Notes: a model not told the origin generated them from the letters alone. DNA of 64,000 nt from Mimosa pudica (GCA_029929735.1 JAKELP010000013.1:15132222-15196221); one strand, 5' to 3'; counted from the stretch's first letter, positions 1-13,003 are shown. Translations and numbers: made by a program.

Positions 1-18
1 TTCTGGGGTTGACCTCAG

Positions 19-234
19 GGTTTCTCTCTTCTACTGGCATTAATTCTGCGAGCCACAATTTCTACTCAGAAAACAGATATTGATTATGAGGATGGATATG
101 ATGTCAGTGGTAGAGACTGGGAGACCCAACCGAGTCATCCATCCGGCCAGCCTTCAGGATCTACCAAGAGTCATAACAAAGGAATAGTCTCCAACTTCTG
201 GAACTCACGGATAAGAGATAAGGTGTGCAAGTAA
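19..234 (+). CDS. Tetraspanin (TOM2A/TET18-20-like), last exon only
   Basis: The reading frame is open from a splice acceptor (ctcag at 14-18) to a TAA at 232-234, giving 71 C-terminal residues. An in-frame TGA at 10-12 just upstream supports an intron there. The peptide begins with a hydrophobic stretch (GFSLLLALILRA), which fits the fourth transmembrane helix of a plant tetraspanin. It continues as an acidic, polar cytosolic tail (DYEDGYD) and ends in a WNSRIRDK-type motif. TOM2A-like tetraspanins have the same order: helix 4, acidic tail, then a W-S-x-R-x-R-x-K motif. These proteins organise membrane microdomains; TOM2A itself is a host factor for tobamovirus replication. The helices, the loop and the start codon lie outside the window. 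The family call rests on this short tail and is moderately sure. Confidence 0.55.
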   Translation, partial: GFSLLLALILRATISTQKTDIDYEDGYDVSGRDWETQPSHPSGQPSGSTKSHNKGIVSNFWNSRIRDKVCK

Positions 235-3200
235 CACAAATAGCATTAATTAATTGAGTAAATGAATTCAGATCATCATGATAATTCATAATATTAAGTA
301 TATCTGCTGTGATGAAAGCTAAGGGATACTTTTTAGTTCTCACTTCACGCTTGATTATTTTGAATTCATTAAGAAGAAACATGAGATTATGTTCTATCAG
401 TATGCCTAAGAATTGCAGAGCATATTTAGTCATTTTGTTGTAACCTTAAATACCCACCCATTATGGACTTGATGAAATAATAACACCTGGAGTAGCTCCT
501 TCCATGTTTATTCTTGAAAAGCATACCTTTGTAATAGAAATGGCTGTAATCTTGTCAAAAAATAGTAAGAAAAAGAAATGCCTTTAACATTGTAGCATTG
601 TCAATCTACTGTCTAGACATTGCAAATAATTAGTTGCTATTTAATCCTTGAAAAAACTACTGCTGAGCTTTCGCTCCAAAAAACAAAAACTACTACTGAG
701 CTTTGCGGTTACTGCTGCCTTTTTAATTTTTATTAATTATTAATATATACTTCCATGTTTCAATTACGCAGTATGGATTAAACTCTGGAGACAAGAGCAG
801 TTTAACAACTTAGAACTCTTCACCGGGCAATAATTCCAGGCAGTGAGATCTCTCTAGGCTCACGAGCAATTATGTATCATATGTTTACATTTTAGTGTAT
901 ATGCGTATATATTTGATTTCAGCATTTTCTGATCAGTTGTCTCATTTCTATTTTGGAAATACTATGTTAAAATGTATGTTATAGCAATATCAGGATATAT
1001 TTTATAGACTCAGAATTCGGCCATTCAACACTTCATACATGCACACTCATTGATAGATTTAGATTTTTATTAATTTAGAAACTTCTACTCATTGAAAGTG
1101 ACATTCTGGAGAAGTAGATCGACATTGATGTATTTTCATATAGTTTTATAATATGAATCTGGGGTCAACAAATATATTAAATATGACAATTATGTGTAAC
1201 TACTCAAATATATGTGCCACGTTTTTTTTGGGCCTTCAGAACTTGATGCTATAATGTTTTATGTTAACGTTGTGTCTTTGTGTGCGAAGGCTTCCTAGGT
1301 CGAAATGATCACCGATGACATTTTTTAGCCGATTAAAAGTATTCGAAAGGGATATATAGGAAGCAGAAACTTCCTTTTATACATGAACATTTTTCAAGTT
1401 TCTATAATTAATAGTGCAAAATATAAACGGCTACCTAGAATTTGAAATTATTCATAAGATATGAAGGTACATAAATGTCAAACTCAAAACCACAATTTCG
1501 ATAAAAAAAAATTAAAACCACAAAAGGCTTAAATCAATCAATTAGTTGTGGGTTGTACAAGATTAATTAGTGATATCAACATCAAGCCCGAAGAATGTAA
1601 TGATAATAATTTTTTTATGGTACCAAGATTCTCTCATAATGAACTTTCATTCACGCAAACTAGTTTAATCAGTTACTAGTAGCTCTAGATATCATTAGAT
1701 AAATCCAAAAAATGACAAATTTAAAGAAAGTTATTATTGAATTTATATTGATCAAGACTTGTATAATATATGACTTACTATATAGTTTATATGACTTTTT
1801 TTTCCATCATGTTGGTTTATATAGCTATTGATTATAATCTTGTGGAAACTTAACACTGGAGTCACTTTTTTGAATTAATGATAAATTTAGTTTCAATTGG
1901 AAAATTTGCAATATTCATAGGAAAAATCATTATGAAGTTCAAATAGATGAATAAATCACCGGAAATAATATGCAATGATGGAATCGATTCTCGACTAAGT
2001 TATTTCTTGTATTATATGAGCTAGTTATAAGAAGTGGCAAAAGGTAGATTTTCAGGTGAATGCATTCTTTTATCAAGATATTGCAAATTTTTCTTTTCAA
2101 CATAAAAAAAAATGTTCATTTCAAACCCTCCTGTAAATCACCTTTTTACATTCGACAATGAAATAACGAGATAAAAAAATAAGTCCCTCTCAAAGGACCA
2201 TGCTCACTCACACAGTCACACTGTAGGCTGCACCAGCAAATTTAGGATCTCAAGAATGAACCCAAGTTAATTATTCTCTTCAAGTCCACACAGCACTGTC
2301 GTCACGGGATTGCTGGATTGGATCCATTTCAATTCAATTTGAAGTTGAAGATTCCATAATTTTGGCATCGTCTTGACAATCCTCACAGGGACCAGACCAC
2401 ATGCCTCGTTGGTTGCTCCTCTTCAGGAATATTCTTTATTCACAGAAATGTATCCCCACCATTTTTTTTCTCTTTTCATTGTGAAAAACCTTGTCTTATT
2501 CTGCTTCATACCTTAGCTGCCAAGAATCTGTCTATTTTACGTGTGTATTTAGCGATGTGTTTATCCTTGTCTGATATCCATTCGCATTTGAAAAAACGAC
2601 GACACATTTTTCACTAATATTGCATACACATAATCCAAGTTGACCACCGTGTTTGATTAAATATTTACATAACTTCAATTATTGTCATTTCAGCTTTCGG
2701 GATTTATCCTACCAAACGCCATAAATAAATAATTTGCGTCTATCTGTTCTATTCTCTCCAACTAAATAAACCTGTTTTTGTCAAACAAATGATAAAATTA
2801 GTTTACAACTTAATTATTAACAACGAAGCAAATGGTTATAATAAATTAGAGGGAAAGTCTACGTACAATCTTTGTTTGGACAACAAACTGTTGTTAGCAT
2901 GTATATACACGACTAACTAACGACTGTCCATGTGTTGTAGGAGAATCATATATGCAGACTCTGATTATTTAATGATCAAAAGGCTAATAACTCATAGCAC
3001 ATTATTTTAAACTCCACTTGCGTATTGTATCTATTTGTTTTTAAACTCATGTTACTAATGGAAATTTTACTTTTGTAGATTAGTCTTTGAAACTAGTACG
3101 ATATCTGCCTGAATAAGAAGGTGTGCATGAAGGGTATAAGGTTGGTCATCCATTCATTCACCTTTTCGATAATAATGTCCAAGGGAGCGGCACAAGACAA

Positions 3201-4097
3201 GATAGAGACAGGATTCGGTAAGAAAAGGCAATAAATCATGTAATGCACCATCAAAAAATACAGCGAATAAATAGAAACTCATTGTTGGCCAAAAAGAATA
3301 AATAGAAACTCATTTAGTATATGCTATTACAATGAATTTAATAATCAGCAATTGCAGATACGTCGTTTCATTAGTTGGTAATCATTCCTAATATTTTGAA
3401 TCAAATTATTGGTCATACCATTAGATAAAATACACATTTTTCCGCTTTTGTCCCCATAAATGTGTGTGCATGTGTATGTGACATCAAAGTGAATTAGGAT
3501 AGTGAAAGATGCATGGCAATTTGATGGAATTTACAGCACACAACAGCTGTGCCAAAATTTGGACCACGAACTCATGTTATAACCATTGCAAGTCAGAGCT
3601 TTCAAAAGATGATGAACATTTATTGGTGAAAAAATGAACAATCATTCTCCAAGGAGTTGCATTTAATAAAACTTAAAAATTGAGTTCTTAGTTAGATTTT
3701 ACAATTTCATTTGTTGCAAATGTCCTTGTTTTTATAGATATTACACACTTATTGCAAATTTACCACCGTACCTTATAATGATAGATCAATTCTTCAGCTA
3801 TCAACATATGACCACTAATTAGAGGTGTTCGAAAAATTCCATCCCATTCCTGTTTCTTTTAGAAAGGGAAATTCCGTCCCAAAAATTTTCAGGACGGAAC
3901 AATATTCAATGTTTACTCAAGTAAAAGCCACACATTCCATAGGCAACTATATCAATCAGAGATAAAGTTATCAACTAAACTACATCTTGATACAATTCTG
4001 TAAGCGTTGATAAATTAGCCAGGTAGGGCAATATGTTGATCGTCAAATACACAAATAATAGAGATGCCTTGTAAAAGAAGATTACCAAGACTTATTG
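235..4097. other. Intergenic region
   Basis: The first few hundred bases should hold the 3' UTR of the tetraspanin gene. The rest is AT-rich sequence with many stops in all frames and no domain I recognise. The 90-codon open frame on the minus strand near 161-433 overlaps the tetraspanin exon antisense and shows no family resemblance. A piece near 3826-3900 (repeated ttcc/ggaa motifs after gaggtgttcg) looks like the end of an old hAT-type element, but no second end was found. Confidence 0.5.
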
Positions 4098-7000
4098 TTA
4101 GACCCTACCAGTCAAATCAACGACAGCCTCCTCTACAAGCTCATCCAGCAACTTCCCTTCTATTTCAACACCTAGAATATCAATCTCCAATCCTTTTCGC
4201 TCAAACCATCCCTTCCCCACAATATCCTCCCTAACAACCATTTCTGCCATCATGCTATTGCTGTCCCCACAGTCACCCCAATCAAACTTCATCCCACTAG
4301 ATGTCATTTCCTTCATTTGGGACAAAACGAGGTCCATCAGTAGGCAAGATGTACCCTCTGGCTGCCTGCACATCCTTCTCATCAAGTACTTCTCCGATCT
4401 GCAACCACAAATTTCCTTTAATATAGCACTAACACAGTCAAATATTAGCATCTGTGTTGATCTTTGCTGCCTTCGTTTGGCCTCCTGGAGAGGTTCTTGA
4501 TCGTTTAGATTGGCATATTTGTCCCTCAAAGAAGGATTCAATGGGCTCTCAGGTGAATACCATCTTGAGTAAAATGAGCCTGACAGAACTTGATCATCAA
4601 GGCCGGCCACTGATAGTAGTTTCTGAACCAACATGAGACAATCTTGTTCCTCTGCCACTGGGTCAAGGGATGACATCAACGGTTTTAATGGATAAGAGCT
4701 TGCTACCTCTGCACGAGAGTCATCCCATGAGATGGTCCGGGCTATTGATCCTATAGGTGGTGATTTGTCAATTAAATTAGACTTCAAGTGTGCCGGTGTT
4801 CCTACATTATGAATGGAAATCAGACCATATCAGAATAATATATCAACCAAAAAAATCAAACAAGTACATATAAGTATAGCTAGAATGACAGTGAGAAGGC
4901 AGAGTGTAAGTGTTACCCAATTGTCCAGCCGTCATACAGTCAGGGGATTCTCCAGCTGCATTATCATCTTCAAATGGGGTTTCTAAAACTGAAATTGGAC
5001 TTGGCTGGTCCTGGACTTGGTTTGATATGACTGGAGCACCAGATTTTGGCAAAGTAGATCCAGGCTGTGAAAACAAAACACCATTTAAGGAAACTGCAGA
5101 TTTATTGTTTATGGATTTTCAGCAGAGAGAATGTTCCACTTATATTGTCCCATGATAAATGTACTCAATTCATTTTAGAATGCCCAATATAATTTGAAGA
5201 TGTTGTGTTTTGCTCATACTAAGTCTACGGCGACAGGAATGAAGTTGGAAGAAGCATAAAATCATTCCAAGCTTGTGAACGAACGCTTGATGTATTTTGG
5301 ATTTCTAACTATTTCCTATGTTTCATTTCTTCTTTCCCCTTAATATGCAAAGTAAATGAGGATTGGAGAGAATTGGACAAGGAAGAAGGTGCCATATTAA
5401 GAGGGAGTTAACAAGTGACCTAAAGAAGTATAGAAATGGTATGTATAAAAAAAAGAAAAAGAAGAATAAAAATGGAGAGAAACTTTTGCACATGCAACAT
5501 AAAAACAATATATATACACATGCAATAAGATGTTAGCCGTTACCTCTAGAAAAATCAGGCTTTTTTGTCCCTTAGAGACTGAGTCTGATGAAAATTTACT
5601 TGATGGTTCACATAGATGATGAAGAGAACAGTCTCCAAAGCCGCCACCATTGAAGCTTGGAGACAAATCATCTCCATGGAACCCAGGAAGATTTGATGGA
5701 GATTTTGACGCCTCAACAATAATAGATTTGGATTCATTTTTCGATTCAGACAGACTAGATCTGTCCTTGCTCGACCTTTTGTTCTTCAAGAAGAACAAAC
5801 TAGAAACTTTCCCTTTAAATGATGATTTTAAGCTCTTTGACTTTTCCAGTTGCTTGGAAATAGGTGTGTTGCCAACATCTGAATTGTGAACTTCAACATT
5901 GAACCCAGTTTCATAGGCATTAGAAGATACAGGGACAGACTTTGACCTGGAAAGATTTTTGGGAGAATCAACCACGTGTTCTTCATTGAAACTATTTTTG
6001 CAGGAAGCAGATTCGCTTGGTTCTTGGTCTTTGATAATGACCTCAACCTGAGAAATTGCAGATTTCTTCATGTCAGATAGAGCAAGCATTTCACCCAAGG
6101 TAGAGCTTCTCCGAACTTGACTCTGTTCTTGAGGGTTCATATTAGATGCCATCATGGCCCATCTTTCAGAGAGTCGTTTCTTTGCTTCCCTGCATACTGA
6201 TGAGTCCAGAGAAATGGATGCGCGACCAAATGATGATGAAGTATAAGGGCTACGCGTACGATTGATGTAATCCCAAGAATGCCTCGGAGATGGAGACATG
6301 AACTCTGAATCGCTATAATTCCCCGCTGCATACTCGTTTTCTGATTGGTTGAATGAGCTCTCATCACCAGTATAGCCATTGGAATAGACTGCCGAATACA
6401 AAGTTTCATCTCTCTGAAGGCCTCGAGGATGTTCCTGCATTTTCTCTACAGTCTCTTGTGCTGCCTCTCTTGATCCTAGTACATCATTTTCAGGTTCCTG
6501 ATAGAAGCTTCCAATTCGCACATCTTGAGATGAGGATGAAGCTGGGGTAACTGCAGCCCTACTCTCATCAACCCTCCCAAAGCTAGGCTTCAATACCACA
6601 ATTCGAGTAGGTTGAACTGGATACTCGTCAACCCTCATACTCATAAGAGAATATTCGTGATTCCTTTTGTCCCATTCAGCTGCTTGCCCAACATTATCCA
6701 GTTTCTTGATTGGTTTATCATTCTTCTCCTTATGAGGAAGTTTGTCATTGTCAATCATCTTTGAAGGTTTAAGAACAGTTATGCGCTTTGTATCATGTGG
6801 TGGGGTAGACTGAAATTCACACAGATTTTGAGAAGCCAGAAACCGGAGTAATAAATCTTTATTGGAACTCAAAATTTCCAAGGCATCTTCAACTTCCTTG
6901 GTCTGGCACAACTTCTCATTTGAAGACAGATATTTTACTTCCATAGCTTTTTTTTGATTCTGCCTTCCTATCTCTGGTGTCTTCTCTCTTACATGGCTAG

Positions 7001-7811
7001 TGCTCCTAGATTGACGCCAGATTTCATAAATATCCTTGTAATCAACCTGTTCTGTGGTGTTCTGAACATCATGTATCAACTTCCCGTCCATTAAACTATC
7101 TTCCAGCTGCCAATGTTTGGACGGTTTTTCTGAACGACCACAAATATGTTGGGTAGAATCTTTTCTATGGATTTTTTGTACAGCTAAATTAAAATCTTCA
7201 TGCGGAAGGGCCTCAAGCCCCATCAATTTTGCAACTACATTGGGTGGGCTGCGCTTAGAGTCAATGTCTTCTGACATTTCTTGGTCTATGAGCATCTTGA
7301 TGGGGGTCCCATTTATTTTGTTATTTGAAAAAGGGCTGGTTAAGTCAGAAATGACCTGCAAAACCCACCATTAAAATAAAACGAAAATCAGTATAGCAAA
7401 GCACATGATAAATCTAGAGAGAAAAGACTACATGTAAACGTCAGTATCATTTCATTTGTGTTTTCTTTTCGGTCCATATTAAAATGATAACAAAGATTGA
7501 TGAACCATATTTACCAGTTTATCTTCAATCTGCTCACCAAAAGGAGGGCCCGAGATCCTTGTAACATTAGATTGGCTCCTTGAAAGCGGGGCTGCAAGTC
7601 AACGAAGTACAAATTTATAAGATGTTGAATACTCTAATAGCAAAAAAGGAGACATAACGGAAAGGGGATCACCATCATGATGTGGCTTATCTGTGAGCAG
7701 CTTGTTTCCAGCTACACCAGCAGACAAATCAAAGAGGTTTGCCATTCTTCCCAGGCATCCCGGAAAAGGTTTCTGAGAATTGTGAATCTGTTTGTTCTGC
7801 ACCCTCTTCAT
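4098..7811 (-). CDS. TRM/LONGIFOLIA-type microtubule-associated protein (DUF3741 motif + DUF4378)
   Basis: Five coding exons on the minus strand: 7811-7673, 7591-7515, 7355-5544, 5064-4917 and 4801-4098. All junctions are GT-AG, phases agree and the total is 2880 nt (959 residues plus TAA). Residues 1-50 carry the PFPGCLGRMANLFD-type N-terminal block. VVAKLMGLEALP at about 112-123 is the DUF3741-associated VARLMGLE signature of TRM proteins. The middle holds a conserved EAKKRLSERWAMM block followed by SSTLGEMLALSD and Ser-rich basic stretches. From about residue 795 the C-terminus matches DUF4378 (SAILKEICG, MVVREDIVGKGW, LLDELVEEAVVDL). TRM proteins bind TON1 and microtubules and help set cortical arrays, division plane and cell elongation. 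The protein is long, like the TRM19-21 type; I do not assign an orthologue. The ATG at 7811 was chosen because conserved sequence starts there. Confidence 0.88.
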
Positions 7812-8060
7812 TTCAATAGCCGCTGTAATAAAGCCCCAATATTAACCTCTACGCACCATACCTAAGAAAGTAGCAATAGTTTTTGAAGGATAAGATACAA
7901 TATAAACAAAGACAGCGAAAATTGAAGATTCAAATGCTTAAACAACAAGTCATAGAGCACAGTCTTAAACACATCTTTCAGTTGGTAGACGTGTTTCTAT
8001 GTCTGAGACTCTGTCCACACTAAAAATCTCCAAGAATAAATTGAGCAAAGTGATTCAATA

Positions 8061-8063
<3 letters not shown>

Positions 8064-8125
<62 letters not shown>
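8064..8125. repeat. (AC)n microsatellite, about 31 units
   Basis: An uninterrupted AC dinucleotide run of about 62 bp lies in the inferred first intron of the TRM gene. Open frames across it (poly His-Thr or Cys-Val) are artefacts of the repeat. Confidence 0.97.
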
Positions 8126-8728
8126 CCTTCAGTGTCATGGCCAGAGCGACCAACAAAACATGGAAAGAAAAACGAAGGAAACATGGATAATTTTTTTATG
8201 AAGCACAATAAACCATATTTATTCAAAAAAGGCAGTGAAAGATTACGCCATTATTCACTTCAATAATTACGTGAACGTAAAACTATGGTATTAAGAGCAG
8301 AAGCGTGCATTTAGATTTGGAAAATTGAAAAGAAATAAAGAAGACAGTGATCAGAGGCTTAAACCATCAAAATATTCAGTATTCACTAAGTGAAACCACA
8401 ATCGCTTCTAAGGCCAAAAATCCAAACACACAAAGCAAGACCACAGTCAACTTACAAGCACGGTCATTAAATTAAAATTAACGAAAAATAAAATATATTT
8501 TAATTTTACATCGCGAACAGTAAAATCAAATCATGACTGTTAAAAGAAAAATCGATGACCAAAAAGCAGCTTCACGAAAAAGCTGCAGCAACAGCAAGAG
8601 AAAAAGCGAATCTAGAAAGAGCATTGAGAATAGTGAGATCGAAGGCAGGCAAAAAAGGGAACAACAATAGATAAATTTCTCAAAATGCAGAAACTAAAAG
8701 TGAGTAATACGGAGTATTACAGAAAAAC

Positions 8729-8838
8729 CTGCCTGAGAAGAGACATTCCGGCGACACGTGGCCGGAAGTGCGGGATCTGACGCGGTGAGAGAATCGGTGA
8801 GTCGATGAAACCGAGTTATGAGTTGGTGAAGAATAATG

Positions 8839-8877
<39 letters not shown>

Positions 8878-8950
8878 GATCTCAGCACAAATTTATCAGT
8901 TGAGACTTGAGAGAGAAAAGAGAGAGACCCAAATTCTGAGAGTTTGGGTT
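8729..8950 (-). promoter_or_regulatory. 5' leader exon of the TRM gene with a short upstream ORF
   Basis: A GC-richer block ends at a good donor (GCAG then GTTTTTC, exon end 8729). It can splice to the acceptor at 7824-7823, making exon 2 start at 7822. The transcript start is not visible; about 8950 is a guess. The leader contains a 36-bp CT/GA tract, common in plant 5' UTRs. An ATG near its 3' end reads MSLLRQRLLK across the splice and stops at a TGA that overlaps the main ATG as ATGA. A second upstream ATG at 8888 is in frame with the main ORF. Splicing is inferred from signals only. Confidence 0.5.
8840..8875. repeat. (CT)n microsatellite, about 18 units
   Basis: An uninterrupted CT run (GA on the gene strand) lies inside the inferred TRM leader exon. 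On the minus strand it can be read as alternating Arg-Glu codons in the frame of the main ORF. Confidence 0.97.
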
Positions 8951-9197
8951 GCTGTGTTTTGTGCTATGTGAAAAACAAATTTTATATTTGTGGTAAACAC
9001 AGAAAAGGAAACGTAGGGGATTTTTTAATATTTAAAATGGCACATGTCTTTATGAGTAAATCGTGTATTATTCTTTAATTTTTTTTCCTAATTTTGTGTC
9101 TGTACTCTGTATGTACATATTGACTGATATTGATACATGGAGGAAGATTCAAATGAATTAAAAGAATTATTAATTTTGATTAATTCAGTATTTAATA

Positions 9198-9437
9198 CTA
9201 CCTCCGGTCCTAAATATAAGACCTAATTGACTTTTTTTTTTAGAGGTTAAGGTTGCGAAATAGGCTATTAAATCATGACATATTTGATATATTTTTAGAT
9301 TATACATTAGTTTATAGGTAAAATAAACTAATCTAAGAGAAAAAATTAGGTAAATCAACTTATAATTAACTTATTTTTCTTTTTTATAGGATTTTCTAAA
9401 AAAGTCAATTAGGTCTTATATTTACGATACGAGGGAG
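9198..9437. mobile_element. Stowaway-like MITE, family A
   Basis: A 240-bp element flanked by TA dinucleotides (9196-9197 and 9438-9439). Its terminal inverted repeats read ctacctccggtcctaaatat at the left and its near-complement at the right (...gagggag). The interior matches the element at 31022-31257 in opposite orientation, including the cgaaatag and aaactaatc blocks. There is no coding capacity. The TA target and the CTCCCTCC-type ends are those of Tc1/mariner-derived Stowaway MITEs. Confidence 0.85.
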
Positions 9438-10199
9438 TAGTGATTATATAATTGACATAAAATTGTGTGGCATTTAGATTTTCCTTAATACTGACAAACA
9501 AAGTAAAGAAGTTGTTGTGTGGGCATTGGCGACATTTCGTATTGAGACGTAGAGGAGAAAAGGTAAATAGGTACAGAGGCTGGCCTTTCCCAATTATTTG
9601 AGTATGATGAGGGGAAAATCCTCGACATATTTATTAATTTAGTTGTGATTTTTTAATTATTTCAGCTTTACCATGGTGGACCATACTTTCTGAATGGGGT
9701 ATGAAATACCAAGAGGAAACAGGTCTGTCAATGATTTTTTCCCTACGCACGAAAATACTGCCCATTATTACAGTGATATACGCGCTCCTTGGATTGCATT
9801 GCATCACCGGTTGCTATTACTACTATCATTTATGAGTGAAATCTGAAACAAAATATCATTCCCGACATTACCACCGATTATAACAATTTTAAAAAAAAAT
9901 GCAAAAACATTCTCAGATAATAGTGTATAAATAAACTTGTGCATACCATTGTTATTCCGATTTTATTAGAATTAAAATTAATTGGAAGAGGGTGGGAACG
10001 AGTTGCTTGATGGGTGGGCATTATTATTGAGCTTCAAGATTATATGATCTTACGCCGAAGCTTCCCTCTCGCCATTGCCGTTGGATACAAGAATCCCCTC
10101 CACTCCACGCGGTTTCGGCGGTCAAGATTATTGTATATTTTTTAGAATTCTATGCATAGTACTAGATTACAGAATGTTTTATCGCTAATTACTTATATC

Positions 10200-10683
10200 C
10201 ATTATTGTCAAACTCGCGAGTTGATTCTCCGATTTTATCGTTTTTACGATACTACCTAAACAAAACGTGTCACGAGTCACCTAAATTTTCAATCTTTGAA
10301 AATTCGGTAGAAACTTACGTGTTTACATTGTAAATTCACCGTTTTTACGTTTCTATCTTATAGAAAATTGTGTTAATTTGCTACTAAACTCATTTCAATT
10401 ATTTTTAATTGAAAAAATTCAATGAATTTAAATATGAATTTCATCGAAATTTGTCTTTTGAAGTTGATATAATATGAATATTGATATATTTAAATCTACC
10501 ATCTGTATTCAAAATAAATTCGAGTCAATTTATTATTATTTTTTGTATTCTTATTTAATTATATAAAAGAAATACATGTTTTTTGATAAATGTAAACTCT
10601 TACGAGTTTACGATTCGAGTCTATCGATCCGAGTTTACCTAATCTCCACGAGTTTACTTAAACTCACGAGTTTGACAACCTTG
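10200..10683. mobile_element. Non-autonomous hAT element (484 bp)
   Basis: The ends read CATTATTGTCAAACTCG and, from the other side, CAAGGTTGTCAAACTCG. They are flanked by a perfect 8-bp target-site duplication, cttatatc, at 10192-10199 and 10684-10691. Subterminal regions carry repeated acgagttta motifs, as is usual for hAT transposase binding sites. No transposase is encoded. An 8-bp duplication is the hAT hallmark. Confidence 0.85.
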
Positions 10684-11060
10684 CTTATATCAATTGGTTG
10701 GGTACTTGGGTTGTTGTAATATGCCATAATTATTTGGAGGTATCAAGTTTCCCATTATGGGCCTATATTCTCCCCACAACAAATAATTACAAAATGTTTT
10801 TTTCTCACCCCTTATGGCGTGGGACCAATAAGATTGGGTTGGACATGTCATTCAGGCCACAAGACATGTTGTGTTGATCCGAAAACTTTTAAATCTTGTG
10901 AAAAGATAATAAAAAATAATAAAATGAATTAGAAAATCATGGAAACCTCATAAAAGAACTCTAAATATGCAAAAGTATAAAGAATGAACTCAAATTTACA
11001 TAAAAACAAGTCGGGTCCTAGGGCCTGAACTGAGATTATGAAATATAGTACTATTACACA

Positions 11061-11498
11061 ATGACTAGAATGTCTTCCTCCTCAAAACGCACCACCCACC
11101 TCAACTTCTCACCGCACCCTTTTCTTATTATTTTGATCGTGCTCTTCATTTCAATCAATATTCTTTTCTCCATCGCCCACAAAATTGTCACCCAATTGTT
11201 CATCTTCATCACCATCACCTTGTTTCTTATTATTTCCCATCAAGATTTCATTGTGTCGTACAAGGAAGCCATGAAGCCACTGGAAATCATTGAGTCTCAA
11301 AAATTATCGTCATCGACTCTCCTGATGAATGTGCGTGAGCCTTATCATTTACAATCCCTCCTTCAAAACACTTCAATAGTGGCGGTGCTCCAATCTAGGC
11401 CGCGCCAGACAACTGGTCCTAAAGCGTATGCCCTAATGTTTCTATCTTACTCGATGATTGGGTTTGGTAATATTTTACTTGTTGTGGTTTTGGGCTAA
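11061..11498 (+). CDS. Hypothetical small membrane protein (weak)
   Basis: An open frame of 145 codons from ATG to TAA. The product has a polar N-terminus, then two or three hydrophobic segments at about residues 22-60 (rich in Ile, Leu and Phe) and one near the C-terminus (about 125-145). I recognise no family. The base composition is only slightly less AT-rich than its surroundings. No clear TATA box, introns or neighbouring exons were seen, so it may be a chance ORF or part of an unidentified repeat. Nothing about its function can be inferred. Confidence 0.2.
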   Translation: MTRMSSSSKRTTHLNFSPHPFLIILIVLFISINILFSIAHKIVTQLFIFITITLFLIISHQDFIVSYKEAMKPLEIIESQKLSSSTLLMNVREPYHLQSLLQNTSIVAVLQSRPRQTTGPKAYALMFLSYSMIGFGNILLVVVLG

Positions 11499-12837
11499 CT
11501 GATTTCAGGACCAAATTAGCTTCGGGAGAGTCTGGGCGGACCCTAGGGCATTAATTGTTGTGCAGATGTATTTATATATCATTTTATTTTTGGCTGAATG
11601 AATTGTATTTTATAAAAAAAGAAGTATATATGGGGATAAAAAGCATATTATAATAAAAATTTTGAGAAATGGGATATGTTTGATCAATTTTGTCCTCTTC
11701 TTAGGAAATTTTTTTTTTAAGATTAATACATAGAAAAATGATGCTACACAATATTTTTTTTGAATGAAAAATAGTAAAATACTGTATTTATGATATGTCA
11801 TTGACATTCCATATCACGACGCAAAGGACAATAGTTAACCATCGTTTTATTTGACTTTCGAACCAACAATAAGGATAAAAAACAAACATTTGGGTATATG
11901 GGTTTGTTTTTCATTCATAAGCGGTGCGAGCAATCGGATAATTATGTGCCGCATATATTTATATATATTCATAATCTAGAAAATTGGATGCTGTTATAGT
12001 TGTTGTGATTTATGGTAGTGATTAGATCTGTCCATTGGAATCGATTTTGATGGCCTGGTTAGATAGTATATGGAGGAAGTAAATTAAATAACCAAAATAT
12101 ATGTCAACGAAATAGAAGTGTATGTCCTGGGCACAAAAAAAAAGTGGATGGGTGGGAATGAGACCTAACAAGTTTTTTTTTTTCTTTTACGCAGGAGACC
12201 TACCGCAAGTTGAAAGAACAAGATTATATGTCACGCCATATATTAAATGTGTGGGGTCTCGTTGTTTCTAATTGACAAACCTCTTTACTCCGTAACTAGT
12301 CCCTCTTAATTACTGCCCTACATTCCAAGTTTTATTCACCATTATCACTGTGCACTGCTGATATATTGTCTTTAATTATACATACAGCAGCTCTTGGTGC
12401 AGCAGTGATTACTTCCTTTCTAACATTTTCACCTTATTTACTCCACGCTCCATTACTGCGTAAAAAGCATCGAATATATACAAGTAGGCATTGCGTATAA
12501 ATGCATTAGTAGTAGTATTTATTATATATTTATATAGGTTTAATTTCGCAACCAAATTAATTCAAGCTGGTCGCTCCTATCCGACTTCAGTTTTGGGTGG
12601 TTGTAACCAATTTAAAACATACACACAATAGGAAGGTAAAATGCGATTTTACGTAAAAATATACTATCGTAAAAATTTGCTTTTATTAATAAATTTTTTA
12701 ATGTATATAATTTAATAAAAAAATACAAAAATAATAATAATTTTACTAAAACATATTTTAAATATGAAAAGTTATAGTGTTGAATATGCAAACCCCATAT
12801 TTTATCAAACTTAATAAAGAAAATTCCATACAACGTA

Positions 12838-13003
12838 CTTCCTCCTATCCTAAATATAAGATTACTCTAACTTTTTTAGTAAGATTTAATAGAGTAAATA
12901 AGAGCATGGTTAGAATATAACTATAGTCAATTTAAAGTTATTAATTTTTGTAATATTCATCTTTAAAAAAAATCAAAGTGTCTTACAGAGGACTATAGTG
13001 GAG
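12838..13003. mobile_element. Stowaway-like MITE (short, diverged)
   Basis: It starts after TA with cttcctcctatcctaaatat and ends ...agtggag before TA. The ends are imperfect inverted repeats of the CTCCCTCC-type. At 166 bp it is shorter than related copies and appears internally deleted or diverged. Confidence 0.5.

Noticed and set aside
5650..7374. Plus-strand frames opposite the large TRM exon
   Set aside because: They are antisense shadows of a well-supported coding exon.
7999..8226. Open frames with poly His-Thr and poly Cys-Val
   Set aside because: They come only from translation of the AC/GT microsatellite.
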